In this document: positions 35,842-44,224 of the stretch, piece by piece
Layout of the letters: each line of letters begins with the position of its first letter
How positions within the stretch are numbered: position 1 is the stretch's first letter
Origin: Micromonospora sp. NBC_00421
Lineage (GTDB): Bacteria; Actinomycetota; Actinomycetes; Mycobacteriales; Micromonosporaceae
DNA length: 64,000 nucleotides
Direction of reading: 5' to 3'
NCBI RefSeq assembly: GCF_036017915.1
Contig: NZ_CP107929.1
Coordinates: 868,001-932,000, forward strand
The notes under the pieces: model-generated
Seen by the model: only the letters and a program-made list of their open reading frames with translations
Told to the model about the DNA's origin: nothing
Database searches by the model: none
Program-made: the position numbers and the translations under genes

Positions 35842-36657
35842 ATGAACCTGACCGACCGGGTGGTGGTGATCACCGGAGGAGCCGGTGGCATCGGGTCGGC
35901 GCTGGCCCGCCGCTTCGCCGCCGAGGGTGCCGCCGCCGTCGTCCTGGCCGACCTGGACGCCGCGGCGACCGCCGCGGTGGCCGAGGCCGTCGGCCCGGTC
36001 GCCCGGGGGGTCGCCGTCGACGCCGCCGACGAGGGCCAGGTCCGCGACCTGGTGGCCGACACCGAGCGACGGTACGGCCGGATCGACCTGTTCTGCGCCA
36101 ACGCGGGCGTGGCCACCGGCGTCGGCATCGAGGCCCCCGACGCCGACTGGGACCGGGCCTGGCGGGTCAACGTGCTGGCCCACGTGTACGCCGCCCGCGC
36201 CGTGCTGCCCGGAATGCTGGCCCGGGGCGGCGGCTACCTGATGCACACCTGCTCGGCGGCCGGGGTGCTGACCGCGGTCGGCGACGCCCCGTACACCGCC
36301 ACCAAGCACGCGGCGGTCGGGTTGGCCGAGTGGCTGGCGATCACCTACCGGGACCAGGGCATCCGGGTCAGCGCGCTCTGCCCGCAGGGGGTGGACACCC
36401 CGATGCTCGCCGACGGGCTCGCCACCGGCCACCTGGCCGCCCGGGTGATCGCCGCCTCCGGCGCGGTGCTCACCGGCGACCAGGTGGCCGACGCGGCGGT
36501 GGCCGGGCTGGCCGAGGAGCGCTTCCTCATCCTGCCCCACCCGGAGGTCGCCGGGTACGCGCTACGCCGCGCCGAGGACCCGGACGGGTGGCAGGCCGGC
36601 CTGCGCAAACTGGTCCGCCGGCTGCGCGCCGCCAGCCCGCCGTCGCCCTCCCCGTAG
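35842..36657 (+). CDS. Short-chain dehydrogenase/reductase (271 aa)
   Basis: The classical SDR pattern is complete: cofactor loop TGGAGGIGSALARRFA, the NAG-type strand FCANAGVATG, the catalytic serine in HTCSAAGVL, and the YTATKHA pair (YxxxK). The D at the end of the second strand (VLADLDAA) suggests NAD(H) preference. Substrate unknown; partner of the adjacent F420-type oxidoreductase. Confidence 0.9.
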   Translation: MNLTDRVVVITGGAGGIGSALARRFAAEGAAAVVLADLDAAATAAVAEAVGPVARGVAVDAADEGQVRDLVADTERRYGRIDLFCANAGVATGVGIEAPDADWDRAWRVNVLAHVYAARAVLPGMLARGGGYLMHTCSAAGVLTAVGDAPYTATKHAAVGLAEWLAITYRDQGIRVSALCPQGVDTPMLADGLATGHLAARVIAASGAVLTGDQVADAAVAGLAEERFLILPHPEVAGYALRRAEDPDGWQAGLRKLVRRLRAASPPSPSP

Positions 36658-36693
36658 CCGTCGCCCACGCCCGCCGCCCGCCGGGGTCGACGC

Positions 36694-36770
36694 CGCTGCC
36701 CGCTGCCTGCCGCTGCCCGCTGCCTGCTGCCTGCCGCTGCCTGCTGCCTGCCGCTGCCCGCTGCCTGCCG
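36694..36770. repeat. CTGCC/GCTGCC microsatellite-like repeat
   Basis: A run of degenerate CTGCCCG, CTGCCTG and CTGCCGG units follows the SDR gene, ending 70 bp before the TgpA-like stop. It lies outside any coding sequence and may vary in length. Confidence 0.6.
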
Positions 36771-36841
36771 GCCCCGCTGTCCACCCTCCGCGGGTTGCCG
36801 GATGTCGGGTGGCGATCGGCGGGTGTCGGTCGGTGGGAGCG

Positions 36842-39217
36842 TCAGCGGGGCCAGCGCAGCGGGCCGGGGCGTACCGACCAGAGCAGCCGCCGCCAGCGGG
36901 GCCGGGCCGCCCGCAGGGCTGCCGCATAGCCCTCGGCGATACCCCGGGCCCGATCGGCCTGGGCGTCGGTCAGCGTGCCGGGGGCGAAGGCCGCCTGGTT
37001 GAGCAGCCCGGCCAACTCCGTCAGCGGCACCTCGTCCCCGGCGCGTCCGGAGTCCCCGGCGCGTCCGGAGTCCTCGGCGAGGGCACGCCGGGCCTGTTCG
37101 GCCACCTCGGTGGCGGAGAGCTGCCCGCCGACCGGTCGCCCCGACAGTCGTAGCGCGTCCGTGACGTGCCGCCACGCGCCGAACACCCGGGTTGCCGGAT
37201 CGCCCCGGGTCAACCGGGCCCGGGTCTGCGCCCGGCGCCGCCCGACCAGCGCCCCCACCGTCATCCCGGCCAGCAGCAGCACCCCCACGCCGCCGACCAC
37301 CAGCGCCGGCGTCGACCCGTCCCGGCCGTCACCGTTCCGCACCGGCCCGGCCGCCGCCGGTGGGGTGGTCGGTGGGGTCAGGGTCGGCTCGGGCACCTCC
37401 GACGGTGGTGGGCTCTGCGGGGCCGGTCGGAAGTCCTCCTCCACCGGGCGGGGCGCGCTGTCCGGCCGGGGCAGCGGATCGAACGGCACCCACCCCACCC
37501 CGGCGAAGAGCACCTCCGGCCAGGCGTACGCGTCGGCGGCCCGGACCGGCCCGTCCCCCCGGGAGGTGAACCCCACCACCACCCGGGTGGGTAGGCCGAC
37601 CAACCGGCCCAGCACCGCGAAGGCGGCGGCGAACTGCTCGGAGGTGCCCCGCTGACCGCCGCCGTTACGCGGCCCGAACAGGAAGAACTCCAGATTCGGG
37701 TACGCGTGCCCGCTCGGGGCGTCCGCCACCAGCCGGTAGTGCTCGGCGAGGAACTGCTCCACCGCCGCCGCCCGCGCGTACGGGGCGCCGTTCTCCTCGG
37801 CGAGTTGGGCGGCGAGCCGGCGCATCGGTTCCGGTGTCCCGTCGGCCACCCGCAACACCCGGGCCACCTCCGCGCCGGCAGGTACGTCGGCGGTGCCGAG
37901 CAGGTTCGAGTCCGGCCGTTCCCGTGCCGAGGTGACCGTGTACGCCAACCCCGGTACCAACCCCTCCGGTCGGATCAGCGTCCCGCTCTCCGGGTCGTAC
38001 GCCACCCGGGCGCCGTCGACCGAACGGGGGGTGGCCACCGCCGGCAGCAGCCGACCGGTCAACCCGGCCACGGTGATCTCCTGCCGGACGGTGTCCACCG
38101 TCCCCGATCCCGGCTCCCCGACCGGCAGGACCCGTCCGGCGGTGCGGTAGGTCGCCCCCACCCGCCAGGTGACCCCGTCGTAGTCGCTGAGCACCGCCAG
38201 CCGGATGGTGGTCGGCCCGTCGGTGGAGGGCCGGGTCGACACGTCCAGCAGCTTGCGCTGCGGGTCCAGCGCCCACCCGGAGATCCGGATCAGCGGGTTC
38301 TCGTCAAGCGACTCCACCCGGGGCGGCGGCACGTAGCGACGCGGGTCCACCGGCCGCTCGTCGACCAGCCCGGCGAGCACCGGACCCAGCAGGGCCGCCG
38401 CCCCGACCACCACCGCCACCCCGGCGGCGGTGACCGCCGCCGCCCGGACCCGGACGGTGGCCCGCACCGCCGGTGCCAGCCCGGCGGTCGGGTCCGGCCC
38501 CGGGGCGCGTGCCCCGACCAGGGCCACCGCGACCAGGCCGGCGAAGGCCACCGACACCCCTGTCGCCGGTGCCGCGTTCGGGCCGACCACGTAGACGCCC
38601 CCGGCGTAGAGCGCGGAGGCCGGCAGGAAGCCGAGCAGCACCCGACCGGCCCGCAGCGCCACCTCGGCGCCGCCCAGCCCGGCCAACCAGGCCGCGACCA
38701 CCGGCAGCAGCACCGTGTCCGGTGCCGGCTCGACCGGGATCATCGCGGTGAGCAGTCGGGGTACCGCGTTGCCGGCGGCGTCGGCGGCCACGTCGAGGAA
38801 GCTGCCCGGCAGTCCGGCGTGGGCGGCGGCGAGCCGCACCGACCAGGCCGTCCACCCGAGCATGGCGGCCACCGACAGCGGCGCCACCAGCCAGGACGGC
38901 AACCGGCGGGCCGCCACGCTGACCAGCACCGCGCCCAGGGCCGCACCGCACACCAGCCGGGTCAGCAGGTCGCCGGCGTACACCCGGCCGAGCACCACCC
39001 CGGTCAGACCGATGGCGGCGACAAGCGCCGTCGGCACCACGGCGGCCCGCAGCACCCGCCCGGCGATCCGGCCCGTCGCCCGGTTCCACCCCGCTTCGGC
39101 CGGACCACTACCGTCGGCCTCCGCCCGTTCCGGTCCGTCGCCGGCCGGACCACCGCTGTCGGCCTCCGGTCGGGGCCGGCGGCCGGGCCCGTCGTGCGGG
39201 TCGGTCACCGTCACCAT
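36842..39217 (-). CDS. TgpA-like DUF3488/transglutaminase-fold membrane protein (791 aa)
   Basis: About six membrane helices occupy residues 40-230, followed by an extracellular transglutaminase-like domain (about 450-580) and a final helix (VVGGVGVLLLAGMTVGALVG) with a short cytoplasmic tail. The core motif reads GTSEQFAAAF where catalytic members have a cysteine, and YAWPEV where they have HAW; so the Cys and His of the triad appear to be Ser and Tyr. It is the last gene of the MoxR-DUF58 operon and overlaps the DUF58 stop by 7 bp. A scaffold rather than an enzyme seems likely. Confidence 0.85.
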   Translation of the reverse strand: MVTVTDPHDGPGRRPRPEADSGGPAGDGPERAEADGSGPAEAGWNRATGRIAGRVLRAAVVPTALVAAIGLTGVVLGRVYAGDLLTRLVCGAALGAVLVSVAARRLPSWLVAPLSVAAMLGWTAWSVRLAAAHAGLPGSFLDVAADAAGNAVPRLLTAMIPVEPAPDTVLLPVVAAWLAGLGGAEVALRAGRVLLGFLPASALYAGGVYVVGPNAAPATGVSVAFAGLVAVALVGARAPGPDPTAGLAPAVRATVRVRAAAVTAAGVAVVVGAAALLGPVLAGLVDERPVDPRRYVPPPRVESLDENPLIRISGWALDPQRKLLDVSTRPSTDGPTTIRLAVLSDYDGVTWRVGATYRTAGRVLPVGEPGSGTVDTVRQEITVAGLTGRLLPAVATPRSVDGARVAYDPESGTLIRPEGLVPGLAYTVTSARERPDSNLLGTADVPAGAEVARVLRVADGTPEPMRRLAAQLAEENGAPYARAAAVEQFLAEHYRLVADAPSGHAYPNLEFFLFGPRNGGGQRGTSEQFAAAFAVLGRLVGLPTRVVVGFTSRGDGPVRAADAYAWPEVLFAGVGWVPFDPLPRPDSAPRPVEEDFRPAPQSPPPSEVPEPTLTPPTTPPAAAGPVRNGDGRDGSTPALVVGGVGVLLLAGMTVGALVGRRRAQTRARLTRGDPATRVFGAWRHVTDALRLSGRPVGGQLSATEVAEQARRALAEDSGRAGDSGRAGDEVPLTELAGLLNQAAFAPGTLTDAQADRARGIAEGYAAALRAARPRWRRLLWSVRPGPLRWPR

Positions 39218-40359
39218 CGGCGCACCGCGTCCCACGCGGCGGCGAACGCCGCGCCGTCGACCGCGTCGAGCACCACCGGCCCGGCCGCCGCGGACGTCGG
39301 CCCGGCCGCACCGAGCACCCCCACCACCACCGACGGGTACGCCCCGCGCAGCGCACCCACCCGGCCGAGGTCGTCGCGGCCACCGGGGCCGGTGAGGAAG
39401 ACCAGCGTGTCACCGGACCGGTCCCCGCGTAGCCGGGTCAGCATCGCACCCAGCACCCCGTCGGAGCCGGAGTCGGTCAGGGCCACCGCGGCCAGCCGGT
39501 CGAGCGGCGGATCGGCGGCCCGGTCGTCCCCCGGATCCACGAGCAGCAGCACCACCGGCAGGTCCTGGCGGAACGCGGCCACCACCAGTGAGGCCGCCGC
39601 CTCGCAAGCCGACTCGAACGACCCGGCCACCCCGCCGGCCCGCTCCGGGTGGGCGGCGGCCCGGTTGTCCAACAGCACCACGATCCGGGGCAGGCTGGTG
39701 TCCACGTTCTCCCGCACCATCAGCTCACCCACCCGGGCGCTGGTCCGCCAGTGCACCCGGCGCAACTCGTCGCCGACCACGTACTCGCGTAACGAGTCGA
39801 AGGTGATCGACCCATGCGGCACCCCGTCCACCCGACCGTCCAGACTGCGCCCCGCCCCGGTCGGCACCGCCGTCAACGGGAACACCCGCGGATGCACCCG
39901 GATCACCGTCGCCGGCCCGTACGGGCGGGTCGCGGCGTACAGGCCCAGCGGGTCGCGGCGGGTCACCCGCAGCGGTCCCACCGGTAGCACCCCACGCCGA
40001 CGGGTCGGTACGTCGTACCCGAGGGTGGTGTCCCGGCCGGGGCGCAGCCGCAGCAGCGGCACCGGCACCGGGCGGTCCGCGCAGCGGTCCACGGCCAGCA
40101 GGGTGGTCACCCGCAGCCGGCCGGCGTTGCGGACCGTCAGCGTCATCCGGGCGGGCTCGCCCACCGCCACCCGGTCCGGGTCGGCCGCGCGGTCCACCAC
40201 CAGCCGGGGGCGGCGGGCCGCGCCCAGCACCGCCTGCCCGACCGCCACCGCGCCCGCCGCCCCCAGCACGGTCAGCTCCGGGTACGCGAACCGCAGCCCC
40301 GCGCCCAGCAACGCGGACGCGGCGACGAGCAACCCGGCACCCCGGGCGGTGAGCCCCAT
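39211..40359 (-). CDS. DUF58 domain protein (382 aa)
   Basis: Two N-terminal hydrophobic segments (residues 5-35) anchor it in the membrane. The DUF58 signature is the stretch GRVDGVPHGSITFDSLREYV then GDELRRVHWRTSARVGELMV near residue 190, followed by a vWA-like region with VVLLDNRAA. These proteins accompany MoxR ATPases and are thought to be their clients or metal-binding partners. It starts ten bases after the MoxR stop. Confidence 0.9.
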   Translation of the reverse strand: MGLTARGAGLLVAASALLGAGLRFAYPELTVLGAAGAVAVGQAVLGAARRPRLVVDRAADPDRVAVGEPARMTLTVRNAGRLRVTTLLAVDRCADRPVPVPLLRLRPGRDTTLGYDVPTRRRGVLPVGPLRVTRRDPLGLYAATRPYGPATVIRVHPRVFPLTAVPTGAGRSLDGRVDGVPHGSITFDSLREYVVGDELRRVHWRTSARVGELMVRENVDTSLPRIVVLLDNRAAAHPERAGGVAGSFESACEAAASLVVAAFRQDLPVVLLLVDPGDDRAADPPLDRLAAVALTDSGSDGVLGAMLTRLRGDRSGDTLVFLTGPGGRDDLGRVGALRGAYPSVVVGVLGAAGPTSAAAGPVVLDAVDGAAFAAAWDAVRRW

Positions 40360-40369
40360 CGCGGCCCGG

Positions 40370-41368
40370 TCAGCCGTGCGTCGGGGTCGACTGGCCCGAC
40401 GGCAGCGGCACCGGCACCGACGCCACCGCCTGACGCAGCACCTCGGCGGCGGTCACCCCACGCACCTGCGCGTCGGCGGTGAGCAGCAGCCGATGGGCGA
40501 AGACCGGCTCGACGAGCGCCTTCAGGTCCTCCGGCATGATCCACCCCCGGCCGTCGATAAGCGCGTACGCGCAGGCCGCCCGGGTCAGCGCGATCACCCC
40601 CCGGGGGCTGACCCCCACCCGCACCTGCGGATGGTGGCGGGTGGCCGTGGCCAGCCGGACGGCGTACCCGTAGAGGGGTTCGGCGATGTGCACCCGGCGG
40701 GCCATCCGGACCATCTCCCCGACGGTGGCCGTGTCGGTGACCGGTTGCAGCGAGTCGGGGGAGCGGACCGTCGCCCCGCGCAGCACCTCCACCTCGATCG
40801 CCTCGTCCGGGTAACCCACCGACAGCTTCACCAGGAACCGGTCCAGCTGGGCCTCGGGCAGCCGGTACGTGCCGTCCATCTCCACCGGGTTCTGGGTGGC
40901 GACCACCAGGAACGGCTGCGGCACCGGGTGCCGGACACCGTCCACCGTGACCGTCCGCTCCTCCATCACCTCCAGCAGCGCCGACTGGGTCTTCGGCGAG
41001 GCCCGGTTGATCTCGTCGGCGATGACGATGTTGGCGAACACCGGCCCCGGGTGGAACTCGAACCCCCGGGTGGCCTGGTTGAAGATCGTCACCCCGGAGA
41101 CGTCCGAGGGGAGCAGGTCCGGGGTGAACTGGATGCGCCGCCACTGGCCCTGCACGGTGGCCGCCACCGCCCGCGCCAGGGTGGTCTTGCCCACCCCCGG
41201 GACGTCCTCCAGCAGCACGTGCCCCTGGGCGAACAGGGCGGTCAACGCGAACCGCACCACCTCCGGCTTGCCCAGCACTACCGCGTTGACGTTCTCCGCC
41301 AACCGGGCGGCCAGGGCGGCGAAACCCTGGACCTCCGGCTGGCTGAGCGGTTCGGGGGTGCTGTTCAC
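40370..41368 (-). CDS. MoxR-family AAA+ ATPase (332 aa)
   Basis: Walker A EDVPGVGKTTLARAVA (about residue 53), Walker B NIVIADEINRASPKTQSALL with sensor-1 asparagine in FLVVATQNP, and the sensor-2 arginine region VRVGVSPRG are intact. MoxR AAA+ proteins act as chaperones that help assemble or insert metal cofactors in partner proteins. It is in the same operon as DUF58, TgpA-like, FN3 and TPR proteins. Confidence 0.95.
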   Translation of the reverse strand: MNSTPEPLSQPEVQGFAALAARLAENVNAVVLGKPEVVRFALTALFAQGHVLLEDVPGVGKTTLARAVAATVQGQWRRIQFTPDLLPSDVSGVTIFNQATRGFEFHPGPVFANIVIADEINRASPKTQSALLEVMEERTVTVDGVRHPVPQPFLVVATQNPVEMDGTYRLPEAQLDRFLVKLSVGYPDEAIEVEVLRGATVRSPDSLQPVTDTATVGEMVRMARRVHIAEPLYGYAVRLATATRHHPQVRVGVSPRGVIALTRAACAYALIDGRGWIMPEDLKALVEPVFAHRLLLTADAQVRGVTAAEVLRQAVASVPVPLPSGQSTPTHG

Positions 41369-41403
41369 GACGACGGGATGCTCCTCGGCTACGGCGGCGC
41401 TGG

Positions 41404-44028
41404 TCAGCAGGTGGGTAGTACGGCGATGTCGTCACCGCCGGCCAGGTTGAGCCAGGCCCAGGGGATGTAGTTGCGCCCCTGGTAGTCGACCCGTACCCAC
41501 CAGGTGCTCTGCTTCTGGTCGTTGTAGATCCAGGAGTCGACGTTCTCGCCCTGCCGCCGACAGTACGTCCGCAGCCGGGTGCCCGGCTTCGCCCAGCCGA
41601 CCTGCTTGTCGTCGTCCTGCCGGGGCACCGAGAAGACCTCGTTGCCGTTGCGGCCGTCCACGTCGGAGTCGCAGTAGGTGCGCTGGTCGCCGTCCGGCCC
41701 GTTGACGCAGGTCGCCACGCCGTACAACGGGTCGGTGCCCTGCGCCCGGGTGTCCGTGCCCCGGCCGGCGGCGTTGCTGGCCGTGACGGTCACCGTGTAC
41801 GCCGTACCCGGGGTCAGGCCGGTCACCCGCAGGCTGGCGCAGCTGCCCGTGGCGCTCTTCCCCCCGGTGGCGGCGGTGCAGGTCGGCTCCCCGCCGCCGG
41901 CGTCCACGGTGAACGTCACAGTCACCGACGTCGCCTCCGCCGACGACCCGGTCACCGTCACCCGGGGCGCCGCCACCGTACGCGCGGTGGCGGTGGCCTC
42001 CGGCCCCGGTCCGGCCTCGTTGACCGCCTTCACCCGGACCATCAGGTTCTGCCCGTCGCCCAGCCCGGTGACAGTCGTCGCGGTGTCGGTCACCTCGCTG
42101 GTCCGCCCGCCCACGTCGACCTGGTACCGGCTCACCGGCCTGCCGTTCGCCTCCGCAGGCGACCACCGCACCGCGATCGTGCCCGGCCGGTCGGCCACGG
42201 TGGCCGCCCGCAACCCCGCCGGCTGGCCGGGAGCGGTGAACGGCACCACCGTGTCGCTGATCGGGGAGGCCGCCGAGGCGGCGCCCCGGTCGTTGACCGA
42301 GGTCACCGTGAACGCGTACTGGGAGCCGTACGTCAACTCGCCGGCCGGCACCACCAGCTCGGTGCGCCGCGACTCGCCGACCGGGGCGTTCGTGCCGGCC
42401 GAGGTCGCGGTGACCGCGTACCGGGCGATCCGGTTGCCCTGCCCGTCGGCGGCCGGCCACCGCACCAGCACGGTGCCGTCGGCGCGGGCCTGCGCGGTGA
42501 CCTGCGCCGGCGGGGCGGGCACCGCCGAGGTCGGGGTCACCGGGTTGCTGCGCCGGGCCGGACCGTCGCCCTTCGTGTTCACCGCGTGCACCGAGAACGT
42601 GTACGTCGCCCCGTTTGTCAGTTCGGTGATCTCGACGGCCCGCTGGTTCGCCCCCACCTCGTGGCGTTGACCGGCGCCCTCCACCACGTACCGCAGGACG
42701 GCCGCGCCGTTCGCGGCGGCCGGCCGCCAGGCGACCCGGGCCCGCGCGTCACCCGCGGTGGCGGTGACCTGCCGGGGCGCACCGGGCTTGCCCACCCGGG
42801 GCTTCGGCGGCGGTGGCGGCGGAGGCGGATCCGGCGGCGGATCCCCGCCCAGCACGTCGTTGGCGTACTTGTCGACGGTGCGCACCCGGTGCGCGTCGTC
42901 GACCACCCGGGCGGTGGCCGACCCCGGGGCATTGACGAACAGGTGGTTCTCCCGCACCTCCAGCTCCAGCGGACCGGTCGCCCGACCGGGGCGGATGGTC
43001 TCCACCAGCTGCCCGGCAGCGTCGAACGAGTAGACCGCGCCGGTGACCCCGTCGGCACAGTAGAACCGGCCGGCCCAGGCGACGGCCGGCCCGACCCGGT
43101 CGCCGCTGCCCGGCACGACGAACCGGGTGACCACCCGGCCGTCGCCGACCGCGAGCACCCGCCGGTCGCCGCCGATCGTCACCGGCACCACCGGGCCGCT
43201 GGTCCGCGCCGGCAGCGCGCCACCGGCGGTCGCCCCGAGCACGGTACGCCGCATCTGCCCCGCCCGGACCGTCACCAACTCGCCTGTGGTCCGGTCCAGC
43301 ACCGCCACCCCCTCGTCCAGGGTGGACAGGACCAGCTCATGGTTCGGCTCGGCCACCGGATGGGTCTCGACCCGCCGGGGCCCCCGACCGTCGGCCGCCC
43401 CCGACACCGGCCCGGACGGCAACGCGGCGGCGGTGACCGCCGAGACGGTGCCCTCCGCCGGCACCGCGATCCACAACCGACCCCGACCGTCGAACGCGCC
43501 GGCCGTGATGCCCGGCGGAAAGAGCACCGGGTCGCCCACCGGCACCAGCGAACGGGGGTCGAGCTGCCGCACCACCCCCCGCACCGCGTCCACCACGAAC
43601 GCGGCGTCGTCGTGCAGCACCACGTTGACCCCGAGCCCCGGCGTCGTGGGGGTGGTCGCGGTGATCTGGAGCGTGGCCAGGTCGAGCGCGCTCACCTGAC
43701 CGGTCTCCAGATCCCGCAGGACCAGCAGCCGGTCGGTCTGGGTGACCTGCACCGGATGCTGCCGGGCCCCGGGGACCTCCTTGCGGGTGTCCACCCGGGC
43801 GGTGATCCCGTTGACCCGGGCCAGCTCGCCCCGGGCGCTGCTCCACAGCCAACTGCTGGCGTCGAAGCTGGCCAGCGCATCCTCGGCGGCACCCCGGCCG
43901 AGCAGGGTGAGCCCCAGCGCGGCCACCAGCGCGGTCACCGTGCCGACAGTGACCAGCCCGCCCCGTAGCCGGGACCGCCGACGGGACGCTCCGGCGTCGG
44001 CGGTCGCGGCGTCGTCGATGCTGGCCAC
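41404..44028 (-). CDS. Membrane-anchored FN3-repeat protein (874 aa)
   Basis: A single N-terminal helix (residues 20-45, GGLVTVGTVTALVAALGLTL) anchors the protein. A beta-propeller-like domain (about 60-370) precedes at least four fibronectin type III domains (about 395-760; motifs such as YVVEGAGQR and YRVDVGG-like strands), and the C-terminal 100 residues look SH3-like (TYCDSDVDGRNG, WWVRVDYQGRNYIPWAWL). The GTG at 44028 follows GGAGGG. Its position ahead of MoxR suggests the cell-envelope complex assembled by the operon. Exact role unknown. Confidence 0.8.
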   Translation of the reverse strand: MASIDDAATADAGASRRRSRLRGGLVTVGTVTALVAALGLTLLGRGAAEDALASFDASSWLWSSARGELARVNGITARVDTRKEVPGARQHPVQVTQTDRLLVLRDLETGQVSALDLATLQITATTPTTPGLGVNVVLHDDAAFVVDAVRGVVRQLDPRSLVPVGDPVLFPPGITAGAFDGRGRLWIAVPAEGTVSAVTAAALPSGPVSGAADGRGPRRVETHPVAEPNHELVLSTLDEGVAVLDRTTGELVTVRAGQMRRTVLGATAGGALPARTSGPVVPVTIGGDRRVLAVGDGRVVTRFVVPGSGDRVGPAVAWAGRFYCADGVTGAVYSFDAAGQLVETIRPGRATGPLELEVRENHLFVNAPGSATARVVDDAHRVRTVDKYANDVLGGDPPPDPPPPPPPPKPRVGKPGAPRQVTATAGDARARVAWRPAAANGAAVLRYVVEGAGQRHEVGANQRAVEITELTNGATYTFSVHAVNTKGDGPARRSNPVTPTSAVPAPPAQVTAQARADGTVLVRWPAADGQGNRIARYAVTATSAGTNAPVGESRRTELVVPAGELTYGSQYAFTVTSVNDRGAASAASPISDTVVPFTAPGQPAGLRAATVADRPGTIAVRWSPAEANGRPVSRYQVDVGGRTSEVTDTATTVTGLGDGQNLMVRVKAVNEAGPGPEATATARTVAAPRVTVTGSSAEATSVTVTFTVDAGGGEPTCTAATGGKSATGSCASLRVTGLTPGTAYTVTVTASNAAGRGTDTRAQGTDPLYGVATCVNGPDGDQRTYCDSDVDGRNGNEVFSVPRQDDDKQVGWAKPGTRLRTYCRRQGENVDSWIYNDQKQSTWWVRVDYQGRNYIPWAWLNLAGGDDIAVLPTC

Positions 44029-44082
44029 AGCGGGCTGCCCTCCGTCCGGTGGCCCGGGCGGCGTGCCGGGTGCCGGCCGTCC

Positions 44083-44130
44083 TGCCCTGAACCGTGGGAC
44101 ATCATATGGGCCACTCCGGTACGACGAAAC
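44083..44130 (-). promoter_or_regulatory. Possible promoter of the FN3 operon
   Basis: TATGAT (about 44109-44104, minus strand) lies in a lone AT-rich patch about 76 bp before the FN3 start. The -35 region about 17 nt upstream is poorly conserved (TCGTCG). The rest of the 44029-44224 gap shows nothing else. Confidence 0.3.
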
Positions 44131-44224
44131 CCGCACCGTTCCGATTCGGACACCCAGCGTGCCGGGGTGGACGGGGTTGCGCGCACCGACGCTGCCCGGG
44201 TCGGTGCCCTCCGGCGCTGCCCGG

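Noticed and set aside
37706..41470. A 1,254-codon plus-strand frame opposite the MoxR operon
   Set aside because: Antisense shadow of TgpA-like, DUF58 and MoxR genes, which have clear motifs on the minus strand.
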